From assembly GCA_046331625.1 (NCBI GenBank), contig JAXLQL010000017.1:62001-126000 (forward strand): a DNA stretch of 64,000 nucleotides, read 5' to 3'. Below are positions 32,424-41,792 of the stretch, one piece after another; position 1 is the stretch's first letter; the number at the start of each line of letters is the position of its first letter. Origin of the DNA: JAXLQL01 sp046331625. GTDB lineage: Bacteria; Acidobacteriota; Terriglobia; Bryobacterales; Bryobacteraceae. Under the pieces are notes generated by a model. That model was not told the DNA's origin, made no database searches, and worked only from the letters and a program-made list of their open reading frames with translations. Made by a program: the position numbers and the translations under genes.

Positions 32424-33830
32424 GTGGCAGACCCAAGAGTCCGCGCGCTCAACGATGCGCCCATCCGCCGTGGCGCTCGATACGTGCTCTATTGGGCGCA
32501 GATGAACCGGCGGGTGGAATCGAACCACGCCCTCGAGTTCGCCGCCGCGCATGCCAACAAGCTCGGCCTGGCGCTTCTGGTCTACGAAGGAGTCACTTGC
32601 ACCTACCCCTACGCCTCTGATCGCTTCCACACGTTTTTGCTCGAGGGCGTGCCCGATACGGCGGCGCGGCTGGCCAAGCGCGGGATCGGACACGTGTTCC
32701 ATCTCCGGAAACGCCGCGCTGATCCCAACGACGCGCTCTACCGTCTGGCCGCCGATGCCGCCCTTCTCGTCACGGATGACTACCCGGTGTCCATCGCCGC
32801 TACGCACAACGCCAATGTGCCCCAGCGCATCGGCATCCCGTACTTCGCCGTCGATTCGAGCTGCATTGTGCCGATGAGCCTGATCCCGAAGAAGGAGTAC
32901 GGAGCGTACACGATTCGGCCGAAGATCCGCAAACTTCTTCGCCAATCGATGGTTCCCGTGGAACGGGTCGCTCTGGCCCACTGCTACCGGCACGGAACTC
33001 ATCCGCTCCACACCGAAGTGACCGGCGCGAACATCCCGCAACTCGTCTCCGAATGCGAGATCGATCATAGCGTGAAGCCTTCGGTCAGCTTCCGCGGCGG
33101 GCGCGCCGCCGCCGAGCGCCACCTGGGTCACTTTCTCGACAGCAACCTGAAGCGATATGCCGCCGAGAAGAACGAGCCGGCCGCCCGTGCCACTTCGAAC
33201 CTCAGCCCGTGGCTCCACTTCGGCCACATCTCTTCCCTCGAGGTCGCGTTGGCAGCGCAAGACCACGCCGCGCCGCACGGTTTCGAGGCCGAAGAATTTT
33301 CCGAGGAACTGATTGTGCGGCGCGAGCTTGCGTTCAATCACGCGAGATTCGCCGCAGACCCCACGGCCCTCGAGGCGATCCCCGACTGGGCGCAGAAGAC
33401 GCTCGCCAAGCACGCCGCCGATTTTCGCGATCCGGTCTACGATCGCGAAACCTTCGAGACGGCTCGCACGCACGACGATCTGTGGAACGCCACCCAGAAG
33501 GAAATGCTGCTGCGTGGCAAGATCCACGGCTACTACAGAATGTACTGGGGCAAGAAGATCATCGAATGGTCGGCGAGCCCTGCCGCCGCGCTCGAGACCA
33601 TGGTCTACTTGCACGATCGCTACGCGCTCGATGGCCGCGATCCGAACACCTACACGAACATCCTCTGGTGTTTCGGGCTCCACGACCGCCCGTGGCAAGA
33701 GCGGCCCATCTTCGGCATGGTGCGCTACATGTCGCTCGACGGCATGAAGCGCAAGACGGGCGTGGATGCATACCTGCGAGAAATCGCGCTTCTCGAACTG
33801 ACCGGGCAAGACCCGTATCGACTACAATAG
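32424..33830 (+). CDS. phr: class II CPD photolyase
   Basis: A 468-residue DNA photolyase that uses FAD and blue light to split cyclobutane pyrimidine dimers. The N-terminal alpha/beta photolyase domain includes RYVLYWAQMNRRVESNHAL. The C-terminal FAD domain has the class II signatures SNLSPWLHFGHISS, SEELIVRRELAFNHARF, YYRMYWGKKIIEW and DPNTYTNILWCFGLHDRPW. Length and motifs match class II enzymes. The GTG start has no strong ribosome binding site. Photolyase suggests exposure to light, as expected for a soil-surface bacterium. Confidence 0.95.
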   Translation: MADPRVRALNDAPIRRGARYVLYWAQMNRRVESNHALEFAAAHANKLGLALLVYEGVTCTYPYASDRFHTFLLEGVPDTAARLAKRGIGHVFHLRKRRADPNDALYRLAADAALLVTDDYPVSIAATHNANVPQRIGIPYFAVDSSCIVPMSLIPKKEYGAYTIRPKIRKLLRQSMVPVERVALAHCYRHGTHPLHTEVTGANIPQLVSECEIDHSVKPSVSFRGGRAAAERHLGHFLDSNLKRYAAEKNEPAARATSNLSPWLHFGHISSLEVALAAQDHAAPHGFEAEEFSEELIVRRELAFNHARFAADPTALEAIPDWAQKTLAKHAADFRDPVYDRETFETARTHDDLWNATQKEMLLRGKIHGYYRMYWGKKIIEWSASPAAALETMVYLHDRYALDGRDPNTYTNILWCFGLHDRPWQERPIFGMVRYMSLDGMKRKTGVDAYLREIALLELTGQDPYRLQ

Positions 33831-33842
33831 TCGGGATTTGAA

Positions 33843-34742
33843 ATGAACGTCACCGTCAGTGGGGCCTCTGGATTCATTGGCCGCAAGCTGCTTCCGTTGC
33901 TCGAAGCGCGCGGCCATGCCGTCCACATTTTGGGCCGCAAGCCGAAAGCCGGGCTCCCTGCTAGCGTACGATTTTCGCTCTGGGAACCGGACCAGGGCCA
34001 GCCTCCCGTGGAAAGCTTGGCTTCGGCCGACGCCGTGATTCATCTGGCGGGCGAGCCGGTGGCGCAGCGCTGGTCTCCGGAAGTAAAGCGCCGGATCCGG
34101 GCCAGCCGTTCGGTGGGCACTCGAAATTTGGTAAACGCGATCGGCGCGCTGCAACAAAAACCTTCGATTCTGATTTCGGCTTCGGCGGTTGGTTACTACG
34201 GGGACCGCGCTGACGAGACGCTGACGGAGAAGTCCAAGCCCGGTACCGGATTCCTACCCGAAGTCTGCGTGGAGTGGGAGACGGAAGCTCGTGCCGCCGA
34301 GAGGCTCGGGTTGCGCGTGGCCATGCCCCGCATCGGGATCGTGCTCGGCCGGGATGGTGGTGCTCTGGACAAGATGTTGCCTCCGTTCCAGTGGGGCGTC
34401 GGCGGGCGGCTCGGCTCGGGAAAGCAGTGGATGCCGTGGATCCACCTCGATGATCTGTGCGATCTCTTTGTTTGGCTGCTCGAGAACGATCGCGCTCGCG
34501 GACCCTTCAACGCGTCGGCGCCCAATCCGGTGACGAATGCCGATTTCACCCGCGAGTTGGGCCGCGCCCTGCGCCGCCCGGCCATCTTTCCCGTGCCGCG
34601 TGCGGCGATCCGCGCGCTCTATGGCGAGATGGCCGACATCCTCTTCTACAGCCAGCGCGCGGTTCCCGCCGCGGCCCAAGCGCTGGGCTTCGAATTTCGG
34701 CATCCGGAGATTTTCGCTTCGCTCAAGGATTTGCTATCCTGA
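33843..34742 (+). CDS. TIGR01777/SDR39U1 family epimerase-like protein
   Basis: A 299-residue extended SDR protein (YfcH/SDR39U1 type). The nucleotide-binding motif is MNVTVSGASGFIGRKLLPLL. It is followed by ADAVIHLAGEPVAQRWSPEVKRRIRASR (the family signature), SILISASAVGYYG with Tyr for the SDR catalytic site, and PWIHLDDLCDLFVWLLEN. A C-terminal DUF1731-like segment includes ALRRPAIFPVPRAAIRALYGEMADIL. The family is widespread and its reaction is poorly known. It starts 12 bp after the photolyase stop, so the two are likely co-transcribed. Confidence 0.9.
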   Translation: MNVTVSGASGFIGRKLLPLLEARGHAVHILGRKPKAGLPASVRFSLWEPDQGQPPVESLASADAVIHLAGEPVAQRWSPEVKRRIRASRSVGTRNLVNAIGALQQKPSILISASAVGYYGDRADETLTEKSKPGTGFLPEVCVEWETEARAAERLGLRVAMPRIGIVLGRDGGALDKMLPPFQWGVGGRLGSGKQWMPWIHLDDLCDLFVWLLENDRARGPFNASAPNPVTNADFTRELGRALRRPAIFPVPRAAIRALYGEMADILFYSQRAVPAAAQALGFEFRHPEIFASLKDLLS

Positions 34743-34794
34743 TTGAGTACCCGATTGCTCCCGTAGCAGTCGTGCATATCCGCAGGAGTCATCC

Positions 34795-35001
34795 ATGGCA
34801 ATTCCGAACGCTCGCCGCTTCCGCATCAACAATGGCCAAGGCCTCGAGGCTACCATCGTGGCCGTTCTTCCCAAGAACGCCGATGTCGACGCCTATTTGA
34901 AAGACGCCACGGCCCGCTTCGATTGGAAAGGGTGGCAGGAAGCGCAGCAGAAACAGTTCAAGATTCGCGTTGGTCAGCAGAAGCAGAAGAAGGCCAAGTA
35001 G
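34795..35001 (+). CDS. 68-residue basic protein, unknown function
   Basis: A short protein starting MAIPNARRFRINNGQGLEAT and ending in a Gln/Lys-rich tail (FKIRVGQQKQKKAK). The upstream CAGGAG about 8 bases before the ATG supports translation. It contains a possible small alpha/beta unit (IVAVLPKNADVDAYLKDATA). I recognise no family. It could be co-transcribed with the SDR39U1 gene 52 bp upstream. Confidence 0.6.
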   Translation: MAIPNARRFRINNGQGLEATIVAVLPKNADVDAYLKDATARFDWKGWQEAQQKQFKIRVGQQKQKKAK

Positions 35002-35083
35002 TAAGGTCTCTTTTTCAAGTTCCAGTTCCTCCAGCGGGGGCGCGGCGGTCATGCCAGCGCCCCTTGTTGTTTCTAGCCGCATC

Positions 35084-36700
35084 TCATGGGCGAACGCCTT
35101 CCACTTTCAGCGGCATCCGATAGAGTCCGCTCCTCGCGCACACGAAGAGCGTCTTCCCGTCATCACCCCACGCGAAATTGTGCGGATGCTTGGGCATCAC
35201 GATCGTTCCCAAGTGCTTCCCCTGCGCCGACAACACCCACAGTCCGCCCGGCCCCGACACATATAGATTCCCGCGTTTGTCCACCTTCATGCCGTCCAGC
35301 GCGTCCTCTCCGGGCGTCGAGGTCATGTCGAAGAACAACATTCCGTTGGAGAGCGTTCCGTCAGGCTTGGCTTCGTAACGCATGATCACCTTCTTGTGGT
35401 CATCCCAGTTGGCCACGTAGAGGAACTTCTCATCGGGCGACAGCGCGATCCCATTGGGTCCCGTGAAGTCAGTGCTCACCAGTTCCAGCTTTCCATTCCG
35501 CAGCGAGAACACGCCGCTGTAGGGGAGCTGCTTGCGCGGATCGTCAAAGAACTTCGGAAGCCCGAACGGCGGGTCAGTGAAGTAAAGCGTTCCGTCGCTG
35601 CGATACACGAGGTCATTCGGGCTGTTCAGCCGCTTGCCTTCGAAGTTGTCGGCTAGCACCGTGACCGCGCCGTCTTTCTCGATGCGGCTCACGCGATGGT
35701 TGCCGTGCTCATTGATGGTGAGCCGGCCCTGCGGATCGAGCGTCAACCCATTCGACCCCGGTTGGCCGTACTCGGCGATGTCGGCGCCGGAGTAGCCGCT
35801 CGGCTTTCGGAACACGGAAAGTTCCCCGTCGGGAGCGTACTTGTAAATCGTGTTGCTGTTCGGATCGCTGAACAGCAGGTATCCGCCATCGCGCACCCAC
35901 ACCGGACCTTCCGTGAAGCGGAACCCCTCGGCCAGCTTGAACAGCTTCAGGTTCGGGCCGGTGATCTCGTCGAGCGCCGCGTCTTTCCGGATCACGTCGA
36001 CATTCACTTCGCGCGGGGACACCGCAACTGGACCCGCCGCTCCGCGATGGAATTCGAGCTTGGCGTACCGCATCCAGATGAAGTTGGTGGGCGGACTCGA
36101 GATGGGTCCGTTCATGCCGAACACCGCGAGCTGGATCTTCTGCCCCGGCTTCACATCGCGCCCGATTACCAGCCGGTTCGGCGCGTTCCAGCCGCTCACT
36201 ACCGATCCGCCCATTTGTCCCAACGCGCGAGAAATCTCGCCATCCACCCAGACCTCCGCATAATCGTCGAGTACTGTTTCAAACACGATCGTCGATCCTG
36301 TTGCATCGAAGCTGCCCACGCGTTCTGGCACCGTGATGTTGATGCGATACCAGTTGAAGCAAATGCGCCCGGTGGAGCGCCGCTTGTCGAGCGAAGTGGG
36401 CGCAATCACTTCCCACTTGGAATCGTCGAAGCCCGCCCAGCCAGCCTTCGGCGTGTAGTCGTAGGTCTTGATGGGCGCTCCCGTAGGCTGGCCATCCGGA
36501 CCGGGTGCGCGAAAGTCCGTCTCGACGATGCGCGTATCGCTGTAGCGCCATTCGCCCTTCACGAGCTTCGCGCCTTCGTCGGTAGCGAGATCCACCACTG
36601 CCTCCGGTGTTCCCGATGGAGCCGCCGGATACTCGCCCGACCTCACTGCCGCCAATGGCAGCGCCAGCGCTGTCAGGGTAAGGAAAATCCAGGGCTTCAT
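35084..36700 (-). CDS. exported SMP-30/gluconolactonase-like protein with extra N-terminal domain
   Basis: A 538-residue exported protein (signal MKPWIFLTLTALALPLAAV). Residues about 30-240 form an extra beta-rich domain (VFETVLDDYAEVWVDGEISR), like a galactose-binding or glycosidase sandwich module. Residues about 260-538 are a six-bladed SMP-30/gluconolactonase propeller: FTEGPVWVRDGGYLLFSDP, GSNGLTLDPQGRLTINEHGN, LNSPNDLVYRSDGTLYFTDP and GPNGIALSPDEKFLYVANWD, which supply the Glu, Asn and Asp metal ligands. It likely hydrolyses a sugar lactone in the periplasm. It overlaps the upstream GlcG gene by 4 bases. Confidence 0.88.
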   Translation of the reverse strand: MKPWIFLTLTALALPLAAVRSGEYPAAPSGTPEAVVDLATDEGAKLVKGEWRYSDTRIVETDFRAPGPDGQPTGAPIKTYDYTPKAGWAGFDDSKWEVIAPTSLDKRRSTGRICFNWYRINITVPERVGSFDATGSTIVFETVLDDYAEVWVDGEISRALGQMGGSVVSGWNAPNRLVIGRDVKPGQKIQLAVFGMNGPISSPPTNFIWMRYAKLEFHRGAAGPVAVSPREVNVDVIRKDAALDEITGPNLKLFKLAEGFRFTEGPVWVRDGGYLLFSDPNSNTIYKYAPDGELSVFRKPSGYSGADIAEYGQPGSNGLTLDPQGRLTINEHGNHRVSRIEKDGAVTVLADNFEGKRLNSPNDLVYRSDGTLYFTDPPFGLPKFFDDPRKQLPYSGVFSLRNGKLELVSTDFTGPNGIALSPDEKFLYVANWDDHKKVIMRYEAKPDGTLSNGMLFFDMTSTPGEDALDGMKVDKRGNLYVSGPGGLWVLSAQGKHLGTIVMPKHPHNFAWGDDGKTLFVCARSGLYRMPLKVEGVRP

Positions 36701-37164
36701 CGGGAACCTCCTTCGGAGATCGCGGCAGCTCCCGCCTTCGCGATGTCTTCGTCTTCTTGCGGCGTGTTGCCGCTCACGCCGATCGCGCCGATCACCTTGC
36801 CGCCGCCAATGATCGGGATGCCGCCCTGCAACGGCGTCGCTCCCGGCAGTGCGAGCGAAGCGACGCGCCCGTCGCGAATCTGATCTTCGAAGACCTTGCT
36901 GGGCCTGCGGAAGATCGCCGCCGTGCGCGCCTTGCCGATGCCGACTTCGACACTGGCCACCTGCGTATCGTCCAGGCGGTGGAGCACCAGCATGTGCCCG
37001 CCGTCATCCACCACCACGATGACCACCGTCGATCCGCGCTTGTTCGCTTCCGCCTCGGCGGCCGCGGCCGCGCGCTTGGCCATGTCGAGCGTGAGGATGC
37101 GCTTCGATGGAGCTTCGCCGCCGAATGCGCTCGCGGCGAGCATGAGTGAGAGTAGTGCTTTCAT
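36697..37164 (-). CDS. exported GlcG/HbpS-type heme-binding-like protein
   Basis: A 155-residue GlcG/HbpS (DUF336) protein with a signal peptide (MKALLSLMLAASAFGGEA). Family landmarks are ILTLDMAKRAAAAAEAEANK, VIVVVDDGGHMLVLHRLDDT, GIGKARTAAIFRRPSKVFED, PLQGGIPIIGGGKVIGAIGV and SGNTPQEDEDIAKAGAAA. HbpS binds heme in Streptomyces; GlcG is linked to glycolate use; many members are of unknown function. Its stop overlaps the SMP-30 gene start, and its own start is 15 bp after a paralogous GlcG-cupin gene. Confidence 0.88.
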   Translation of the reverse strand: MKALLSLMLAASAFGGEAPSKRILTLDMAKRAAAAAEAEANKRGSTVVIVVVDDGGHMLVLHRLDDTQVASVEVGIGKARTAAIFRRPSKVFEDQIRDGRVASLALPGATPLQGGIPIIGGGKVIGAIGVSGNTPQEDEDIAKAGAAAISEGGSR

Positions 37165-37179
37165 GCCGGTTCTCCTGTT

Positions 37180-38025
37180 TCACCGCACTTTGACCACGTA
37201 GTAGAGGAACGGTTGCGAGACTTCCTTGAACCAGTGCGGCGTGCCTGCGGGTACGATCGCCACGTCGCCCTTCGTCAATTGGCGCGACTCGCCGCCCTCG
37301 ATCGAAGCGCCCCGAAGCTCGCCCGGCGCGACCGTCTTCACGTCGATCGCCGCGCCGCCCGTGACGAGCGTGGCCGTCCCTTCCAGCACGTAGACGATGT
37401 CGGCATCTTCGGTGTGGATCTCGGCCATCCCCGGCTTCTCCCGCCGGCTTGCGTGGACCATGTATCGCTCGCCCTTGTCGAACAGCACAGCGCCCTTGTC
37501 GAACGCCGCTTTCACCTGCGCGCCTTCAAAGAAGGTGACCGGTGACGCCGCCGAGCCGATCGCCGCCGCGCCCGCCATCGCCAACTCCTCGTCCTGCTGC
37601 GCGCTCGCCGCGCCGCTCACGCCCACCGCGCCCACCACTTGGCCTTCCATCATGATGGGAACTCCGCCCTGCAGCGGCGTGAAGTCATTCAGCGCCACCA
37701 TTGACGTGCGGCCCTTTCCGATGATGTCTTCGAACGCTTTGGTCGGCTTCTTGAACAGCGCCGCGGTCCTGGCCTTGCCGATGGAAATGTTTGCGCCGGC
37801 GGCGAAGGTGCCGTCCACGCGTTCGAGCGCCATCAGGTTTCCGCCGTCATCCACTACGGCGACGACGCCAGTGGTGTTGTTGCGTTTGGCTTGGCTCACC
37901 GCCGCGTCAATCACGCGGCGCGCGCCATCCATGGTCAAAGACTTCTTGTCGGTGACTTGTGTGCTTCCAGCCAGCGCCAGGCCTACCATCAAGTGCGCTC
38001 TGGCGATCAGTTTCCATTGCTTCAT
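37180..38025 (-). CDS. GlcG/HbpS-cupin fusion protein, exported
   Basis: A 281-residue two-domain protein. After a signal-like N-terminus (MKQWKLIARAHLMVGLALAG), residues about 30-165 are a GlcG/HbpS domain nearly parallel to the next gene (LTMDGARRVIDAAVSQAK, GVVAVVDDGGNLMALERVDG, PLQGGVPIMMEGQVVGAVGV). Residues about 190-281 are a cupin (IHTEDADIVYVLEGTATLVTGG, GDVAIVPAGTPHWFKEV). The start at 38025 follows from the family and is preceded by AGGAG. With the next two genes it forms an exported GlcG-cupin / GlcG / lactonase operon, suggesting oxidative sugar-acid or lactone metabolism outside the cytoplasm (inference). Confidence 0.88.
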   Translation of the reverse strand: MKQWKLIARAHLMVGLALAGSTQVTDKKSLTMDGARRVIDAAVSQAKRNNTTGVVAVVDDGGNLMALERVDGTFAAGANISIGKARTAALFKKPTKAFEDIIGKGRTSMVALNDFTPLQGGVPIMMEGQVVGAVGVSGAASAQQDEELAMAGAAAIGSAASPVTFFEGAQVKAAFDKGAVLFDKGERYMVHASRREKPGMAEIHTEDADIVYVLEGTATLVTGGAAIDVKTVAPGELRGASIEGGESRQLTKGDVAIVPAGTPHWFKEVSQPFLYYVVKVR

Positions 38026-38113
38026 TTCGATTCTCCTTGTGCGTACCGGCTGCAAGATGCGCGGCGGCGGCTGCTTTATTCCGGGGAATACGCGGCGTGC
38101 CGATCCGGCTGTA

Positions 38114-39754
38114 ATGTGCATGACCACTCGAAGCTTGCTGTTGGCGATGGCGCTAGGAGCGAGCGCGCAGCCGCTCTCGTACACGCTGCTCCTGGCAGAG
38201 GGCGCCAAGCCGTCGGCTCGCTTTGACGGCACCATCGCCTACGATCCTGTCGGCCGCCAGATCCTTTTGTTCGGCGGATCGGATGCCGATTCGCGAAACG
38301 ACCTGTGGTCCTATTCGTTGTCGCAGCGCCGTTGGACCGAACTGGCGCCGGAAGGCGCGAGACCTCCCGCACGCTTCGGACACACGCTGATCTACGATTC
38401 GGCCCGGCGCCGCGCCGTTGTGTTCGGAGGGCAGAACCGCGGATTCTTCAATGACGTTTGGGCCTACGACATCTCCGCGAATTCGTGGCGACAGATCGGC
38501 CGAGACGACGCTGGACCCACCCGCCGCTATGGGCACTCCGGAATCTACGACGCAGAGCGCGACCGCATGATCGTCTCGCACGGCTTCACCGATGCCGGGC
38601 GCTTCGACGACACTTGGGCTTTCGACTTCGCCTCCAACACGTGGCGCGACATCAGCCCATCTTCGGGCCGCCCACTACGCCGCTGCCTCCATCACGCGGC
38701 CTATGACGGCGCCAACTCGCAAATGCTGCTCTACGGCGGCTGTGCCAGCGGGTTCGGACCGTGTCCCCTCGGCGATCTCTGGTCGTTCGATCTTCGAACC
38801 AATCGCTGGACCGAGAAGACCACGCAACCGCGCCCGTCATTCCGCGAACACTACGGAATCGGCTTTGATGCGATGCGGGGTGTGATGTTGATTTTCGGCG
38901 GGGGGCCATCGGTGTCGAACGATACCTGGGAGTACGACACGCGATCGGCTGCCTGGCGGCAGGCGTCGATTCAAGGTGCGCTTCCGGATCCTCGCAGCCG
39001 GCACGAAGGAGCATCGGACGGTGGCACGGCGTTCTTCTTCGGTGGGACCACGAATGGTGGTTTGTCGAACGAGCTGTGGATGCTCGGTCCTGCGGCGGCT
39101 TCGAACGTTCCCGCGATCGCTGGGCAGGGCGTCGTGAACGGATTCAGCTTCAAGGCTGGGCCCGTCGCGCCCGGCCAGATCGTCACCATCTATGGTTCGA
39201 ATCTCGGGCCGCACGACGGTATTTCGCTTTCGCTCGATCCGGTGACGCGCAAGCTGCCGGCCGCTGCTTCCGGCGTATCGGTGACTTTCAATGGAGTCGC
39301 CGCACCGCTGTACTTCGTGAGCAGCGATCAGATCAACGTGCAGGCGCCATACGAGATCGATGGCGCAGCCGAAGCCAAGATCGTGGTCACAGTCAACGGC
39401 ACGCCAGGCGAGCCCGTCACCGTGCCTGTTGTCGCGGCGAGTCCCGCGTTGTTCCCGCGTGCATTCCAGACCGGCGGCATCGTCGTGCTCTATGCAACCG
39501 GCCAAGGGCGAACGTCGCCGGCGAGCATCACCGGAGCCACTCCATCCGCGCCGTTTCCCGAGCCCGTGCTTCCCGTGTCGCTGCGAGTCGGCACGCGCGA
39601 AGCCGAGATTTTGTTTCGAGGCCAGGCGCCTGGAACCATAGGCGTGATGCAGATCAACGCGCGCGTTGCCGAAGGTGTTGCGGGAGACGCGGTCCCCGTG
39701 GTGCTTACCATCGGCCAATCCCAAAGCCAACCAGTGTCGCTCGAAATTCGCTAA
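38114..39754 (+). CDS. kelch-repeat protein with Solibacter-type C-terminal domain
   Basis: A 546-residue exported protein (signal MTTRSLLLAMALGASAQP). Residues about 30-330 hold six kelch-type blades with recurring LLFGG / LWSYSL patterns (ILLFGGSDADSRNDLWSYSL, AVVFGGQNRGFFNDVWAYDI, MLLYGGCASGFGPCPLGDLW). This should fold as a beta propeller. Residues about 340-546 match TIGR03437, a domain typical of Solibacter-group surface proteins (IVTIYGSNLGP, YFVSSDQINVQAPYEI, VVLYATGQG, GVMQINARV). It is probably surface-attached or secreted; function unknown. The frame extends far upstream but there it is antisense to the GlcG-cupin gene. The ATG at 38120 is an equally good start. Confidence 0.88.
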   Translation: MCMTTRSLLLAMALGASAQPLSYTLLLAEGAKPSARFDGTIAYDPVGRQILLFGGSDADSRNDLWSYSLSQRRWTELAPEGARPPARFGHTLIYDSARRRAVVFGGQNRGFFNDVWAYDISANSWRQIGRDDAGPTRRYGHSGIYDAERDRMIVSHGFTDAGRFDDTWAFDFASNTWRDISPSSGRPLRRCLHHAAYDGANSQMLLYGGCASGFGPCPLGDLWSFDLRTNRWTEKTTQPRPSFREHYGIGFDAMRGVMLIFGGGPSVSNDTWEYDTRSAAWRQASIQGALPDPRSRHEGASDGGTAFFFGGTTNGGLSNELWMLGPAAASNVPAIAGQGVVNGFSFKAGPVAPGQIVTIYGSNLGPHDGISLSLDPVTRKLPAAASGVSVTFNGVAAPLYFVSSDQINVQAPYEIDGAAEAKIVVTVNGTPGEPVTVPVVAASPALFPRAFQTGGIVVLYATGQGRTSPASITGATPSAPFPEPVLPVSLRVGTREAEILFRGQAPGTIGVMQINARVAEGVAGDAVPVVLTIGQSQSQPVSLEIR

Positions 39755-39771
39755 ACGAGTGTATCCTTCCT

Positions 39772-39812
39772 TGTAGGGCGGGCTTTAGCCAGCGCGGGAC
39801 TTCAGTCCCGCC
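39772..39812. repeat. tandem-palindrome REP-like repeat, copy 2
   Basis: Reads TGTAGGGCGGGCTTTAGCC then AGCGCGGGACTTCAGTCCCGCC. The second palindrome is intact; the first has drifted relative to the copy at 26712. It lies between the kelch gene and the heptaheme gene, which begins 12 bp later. Confidence 0.85.
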
Positions 39813-39823
39813 CATCACGCGCC

Positions 39824-41581
39824 GTGAATACGCCGAAGCTCGAACTGCTGCTATCCGCCATCTGCGTATTGCGGGCCGCCCCACCCGGCTACACCGACCC
39901 CTCCGCCTGCCGCCCCTGCCACCTCGAAACCTACGACCGTTACCTCGCCACCCCCATGGGCCGCTCCTTTCCCGATCCCGCCAAAGCCGCCGCGCAAGCC
40001 CAATGGAACAACGCGAGCTTCGTTCACCCCGCCTCCGGCGATCGCTATGAAATGTTCCAGCGCGAGGGCGCCTACTTCGTGCGCCGCTACCGCTTCGAAG
40101 ACGGGAAACGCGCGCACGTTCTCGAGCGCCGCGTGACCCACATCATGGGCTCGGGCGAACACGCACTCAGCTTGCTGCATCAGACCGCCGAAGGCCGGCT
40201 CTACGAGTTGCCCGTCTCCTGGTACACGCAGGAGCGCGCCTGGGCAATGGCGCCGGGCTACGATCGCCCGAATCATCCCGGATTCTCGAGGCAGGTGAAT
40301 CACAAGTGCATGTTCTGCCACAACGCGTATCCCGATGTACCGCCCGAGCGATCGCGGGCGGGTTGGGATGCGGACGTCATCTGGCCGCGCACACTGCCGG
40401 TGGGCATTGACTGTCAACGCTGCCACGGTCCGGGCGAGAAGCACGCGAGTACTCGCGCCGCCGCCGATATCGTCAATCCGGCCAAGCTATCTCCCGAGCG
40501 ATCGCTCGAGACTTGCATGCAGTGCCACTACGAGACCACCACCTTCCACTTGCCGGCTTCACTGCGCCGGTTTCAGCGGCCTTTCTACAGCTTTCGTCCC
40601 GGCGAGCCGCTCAGTGACTACATGGTCCACTTCGATCACGCAGCGGGCTCGGGACGCGAGGGAAAATTCGAGATCGTCAGCGCGGCATATCGCTTGCGGC
40701 AATCGCAGTGCTTCTTGAAGAGCGGCAAGATGACGTGCTTGACGTGCCACGACCCGCATGCTCGCCCACAGCCCGCCGAACGCGCTGCGCATTACCGCAA
40801 TCGTTGCCGCACGTGCCATGTTTCGGTGAAGGCTCGCGACCACAACACCGCCACTGATTGCATCGGGTGTCACATGCCTACGCGCAGAACCGAAGACGTG
40901 GTGCATGTCACGATGACTGACCACAAGATCGCGCGGCGGCCTCCCGCAGGCGATCTCGTTGCGCCGCGCAAGGAGAAGGAGGAGCAGTACCGCGGCGAAG
41001 TGGTGCAGGTGTATCCGAAGCCCGCCTCGCGTGACGATGTGTACCAAGCCGTGGCCCAGGTGAGGGACCGGTCAAATCTCTCCGCGGGAGTCGCGCGCTT
41101 GGAAGCGGCGTTGCAGACGAGCCCTTCGACTTCACCCGAGCCCTGGTTCGAGCTTGCCGAAGCGCTCCGTGCCGTGAGCCGGGCTCGCGACGCCGAAGCT
41201 GCGTATCGCCGCGCTGTCGCCGCCGATGCGAACTTTCCGCAAGCTTGGAACAATCTCGCGAACTTGCTCGCCGATTCCGGCCGGCGCCGGGAAGCCGTGG
41301 AAGCATTCCGCCGCGCGCTCACGCTGACTCCGTGGGACGCCGAGGTGCAAGTCAATCTCGGACTCACGCTGCTCGAGGCTGGCGATACGGACGGAGCGCT
41401 GCGCCGCTTCCGTTCCGCGATCGCCGCCAATCCCGATCACGCCTCCGGGCACGCCAATCTCGGGGCGTTGCTGCTGGGGTTGGGTCGCACAGAGGAAGCT
41501 CGCCGGGCTTTCGCCACGGCAATCGCGCTCGATCCCGATCACGAGTTGGCGCGCAAGAACCTGTCGAAGTTGCGGGAGTAG
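39824..41581 (+). CDS. heptaheme cytochrome c with TPR domain
   Basis: A 585-residue protein with seven CXXCH heme sites, in order CRPCH, CMFCH, CQRCH, CMQCH, CLTCH, CRTCH and CIGCH, in residues about 25-350. This is the cytochrome_C554-type fold that carries electrons outside the cytoplasm. After KPASRDDVYQAVAQVRDR, residues about 420-585 form TPR repeats (PQAWNNLANLLADSGRRREA, VQVNLGLTLLEAGDTDGALR, HASGHANLGALLLGLGRTEE). The GTG start (MNTPKLELLLSAICVLRAAPP) gives a weak signal. A close paralogue with the same heme order and TPR tail is at 53070-55313. The electron partner is unknown. Confidence 0.9.
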   Translation: MNTPKLELLLSAICVLRAAPPGYTDPSACRPCHLETYDRYLATPMGRSFPDPAKAAAQAQWNNASFVHPASGDRYEMFQREGAYFVRRYRFEDGKRAHVLERRVTHIMGSGEHALSLLHQTAEGRLYELPVSWYTQERAWAMAPGYDRPNHPGFSRQVNHKCMFCHNAYPDVPPERSRAGWDADVIWPRTLPVGIDCQRCHGPGEKHASTRAAADIVNPAKLSPERSLETCMQCHYETTTFHLPASLRRFQRPFYSFRPGEPLSDYMVHFDHAAGSGREGKFEIVSAAYRLRQSQCFLKSGKMTCLTCHDPHARPQPAERAAHYRNRCRTCHVSVKARDHNTATDCIGCHMPTRRTEDVVHVTMTDHKIARRPPAGDLVAPRKEKEEQYRGEVVQVYPKPASRDDVYQAVAQVRDRSNLSAGVARLEAALQTSPSTSPEPWFELAEALRAVSRARDAEAAYRRAVAADANFPQAWNNLANLLADSGRRREAVEAFRRALTLTPWDAEVQVNLGLTLLEAGDTDGALRRFRSAIAANPDHASGHANLGALLLGLGRTEEARRAFATAIALDPDHELARKNLSKLRE

Positions 41582-41668
41582 TTCCGACTCGCACTTCGCC
41601 TGTTGTGAGGGCGAGTGCGGCACCGGCACTCTTCAGAACCTCGCTCAGTCGGAAGCGGCTCCGCCGAT

Positions 41669-41709
41669 TGTGGGGCAGACTTTAGCCTGCGCGGGACTTC
41701 AGTCCCGCT
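41669..41709. repeat. tandem-palindrome REP-like repeat, copy 3
   Basis: Reads TGTGGGGCAGACTTTAGCCTG then CGCGGGACTTCAGTCCCGCT, close to the copy at 26712. It lies in the 211-bp gap between the convergent heptaheme and lptE genes, where the rest shows nothing recognisable. Confidence 0.85.
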
Positions 41710-41792
41710 CCTGCCGCTCCGTCAGGAAGCGGCGCTTCGTACGAACACTTCACCGCTCCGTGATGGGTTGCGGCTCGGAAGTATGCGCGTTC

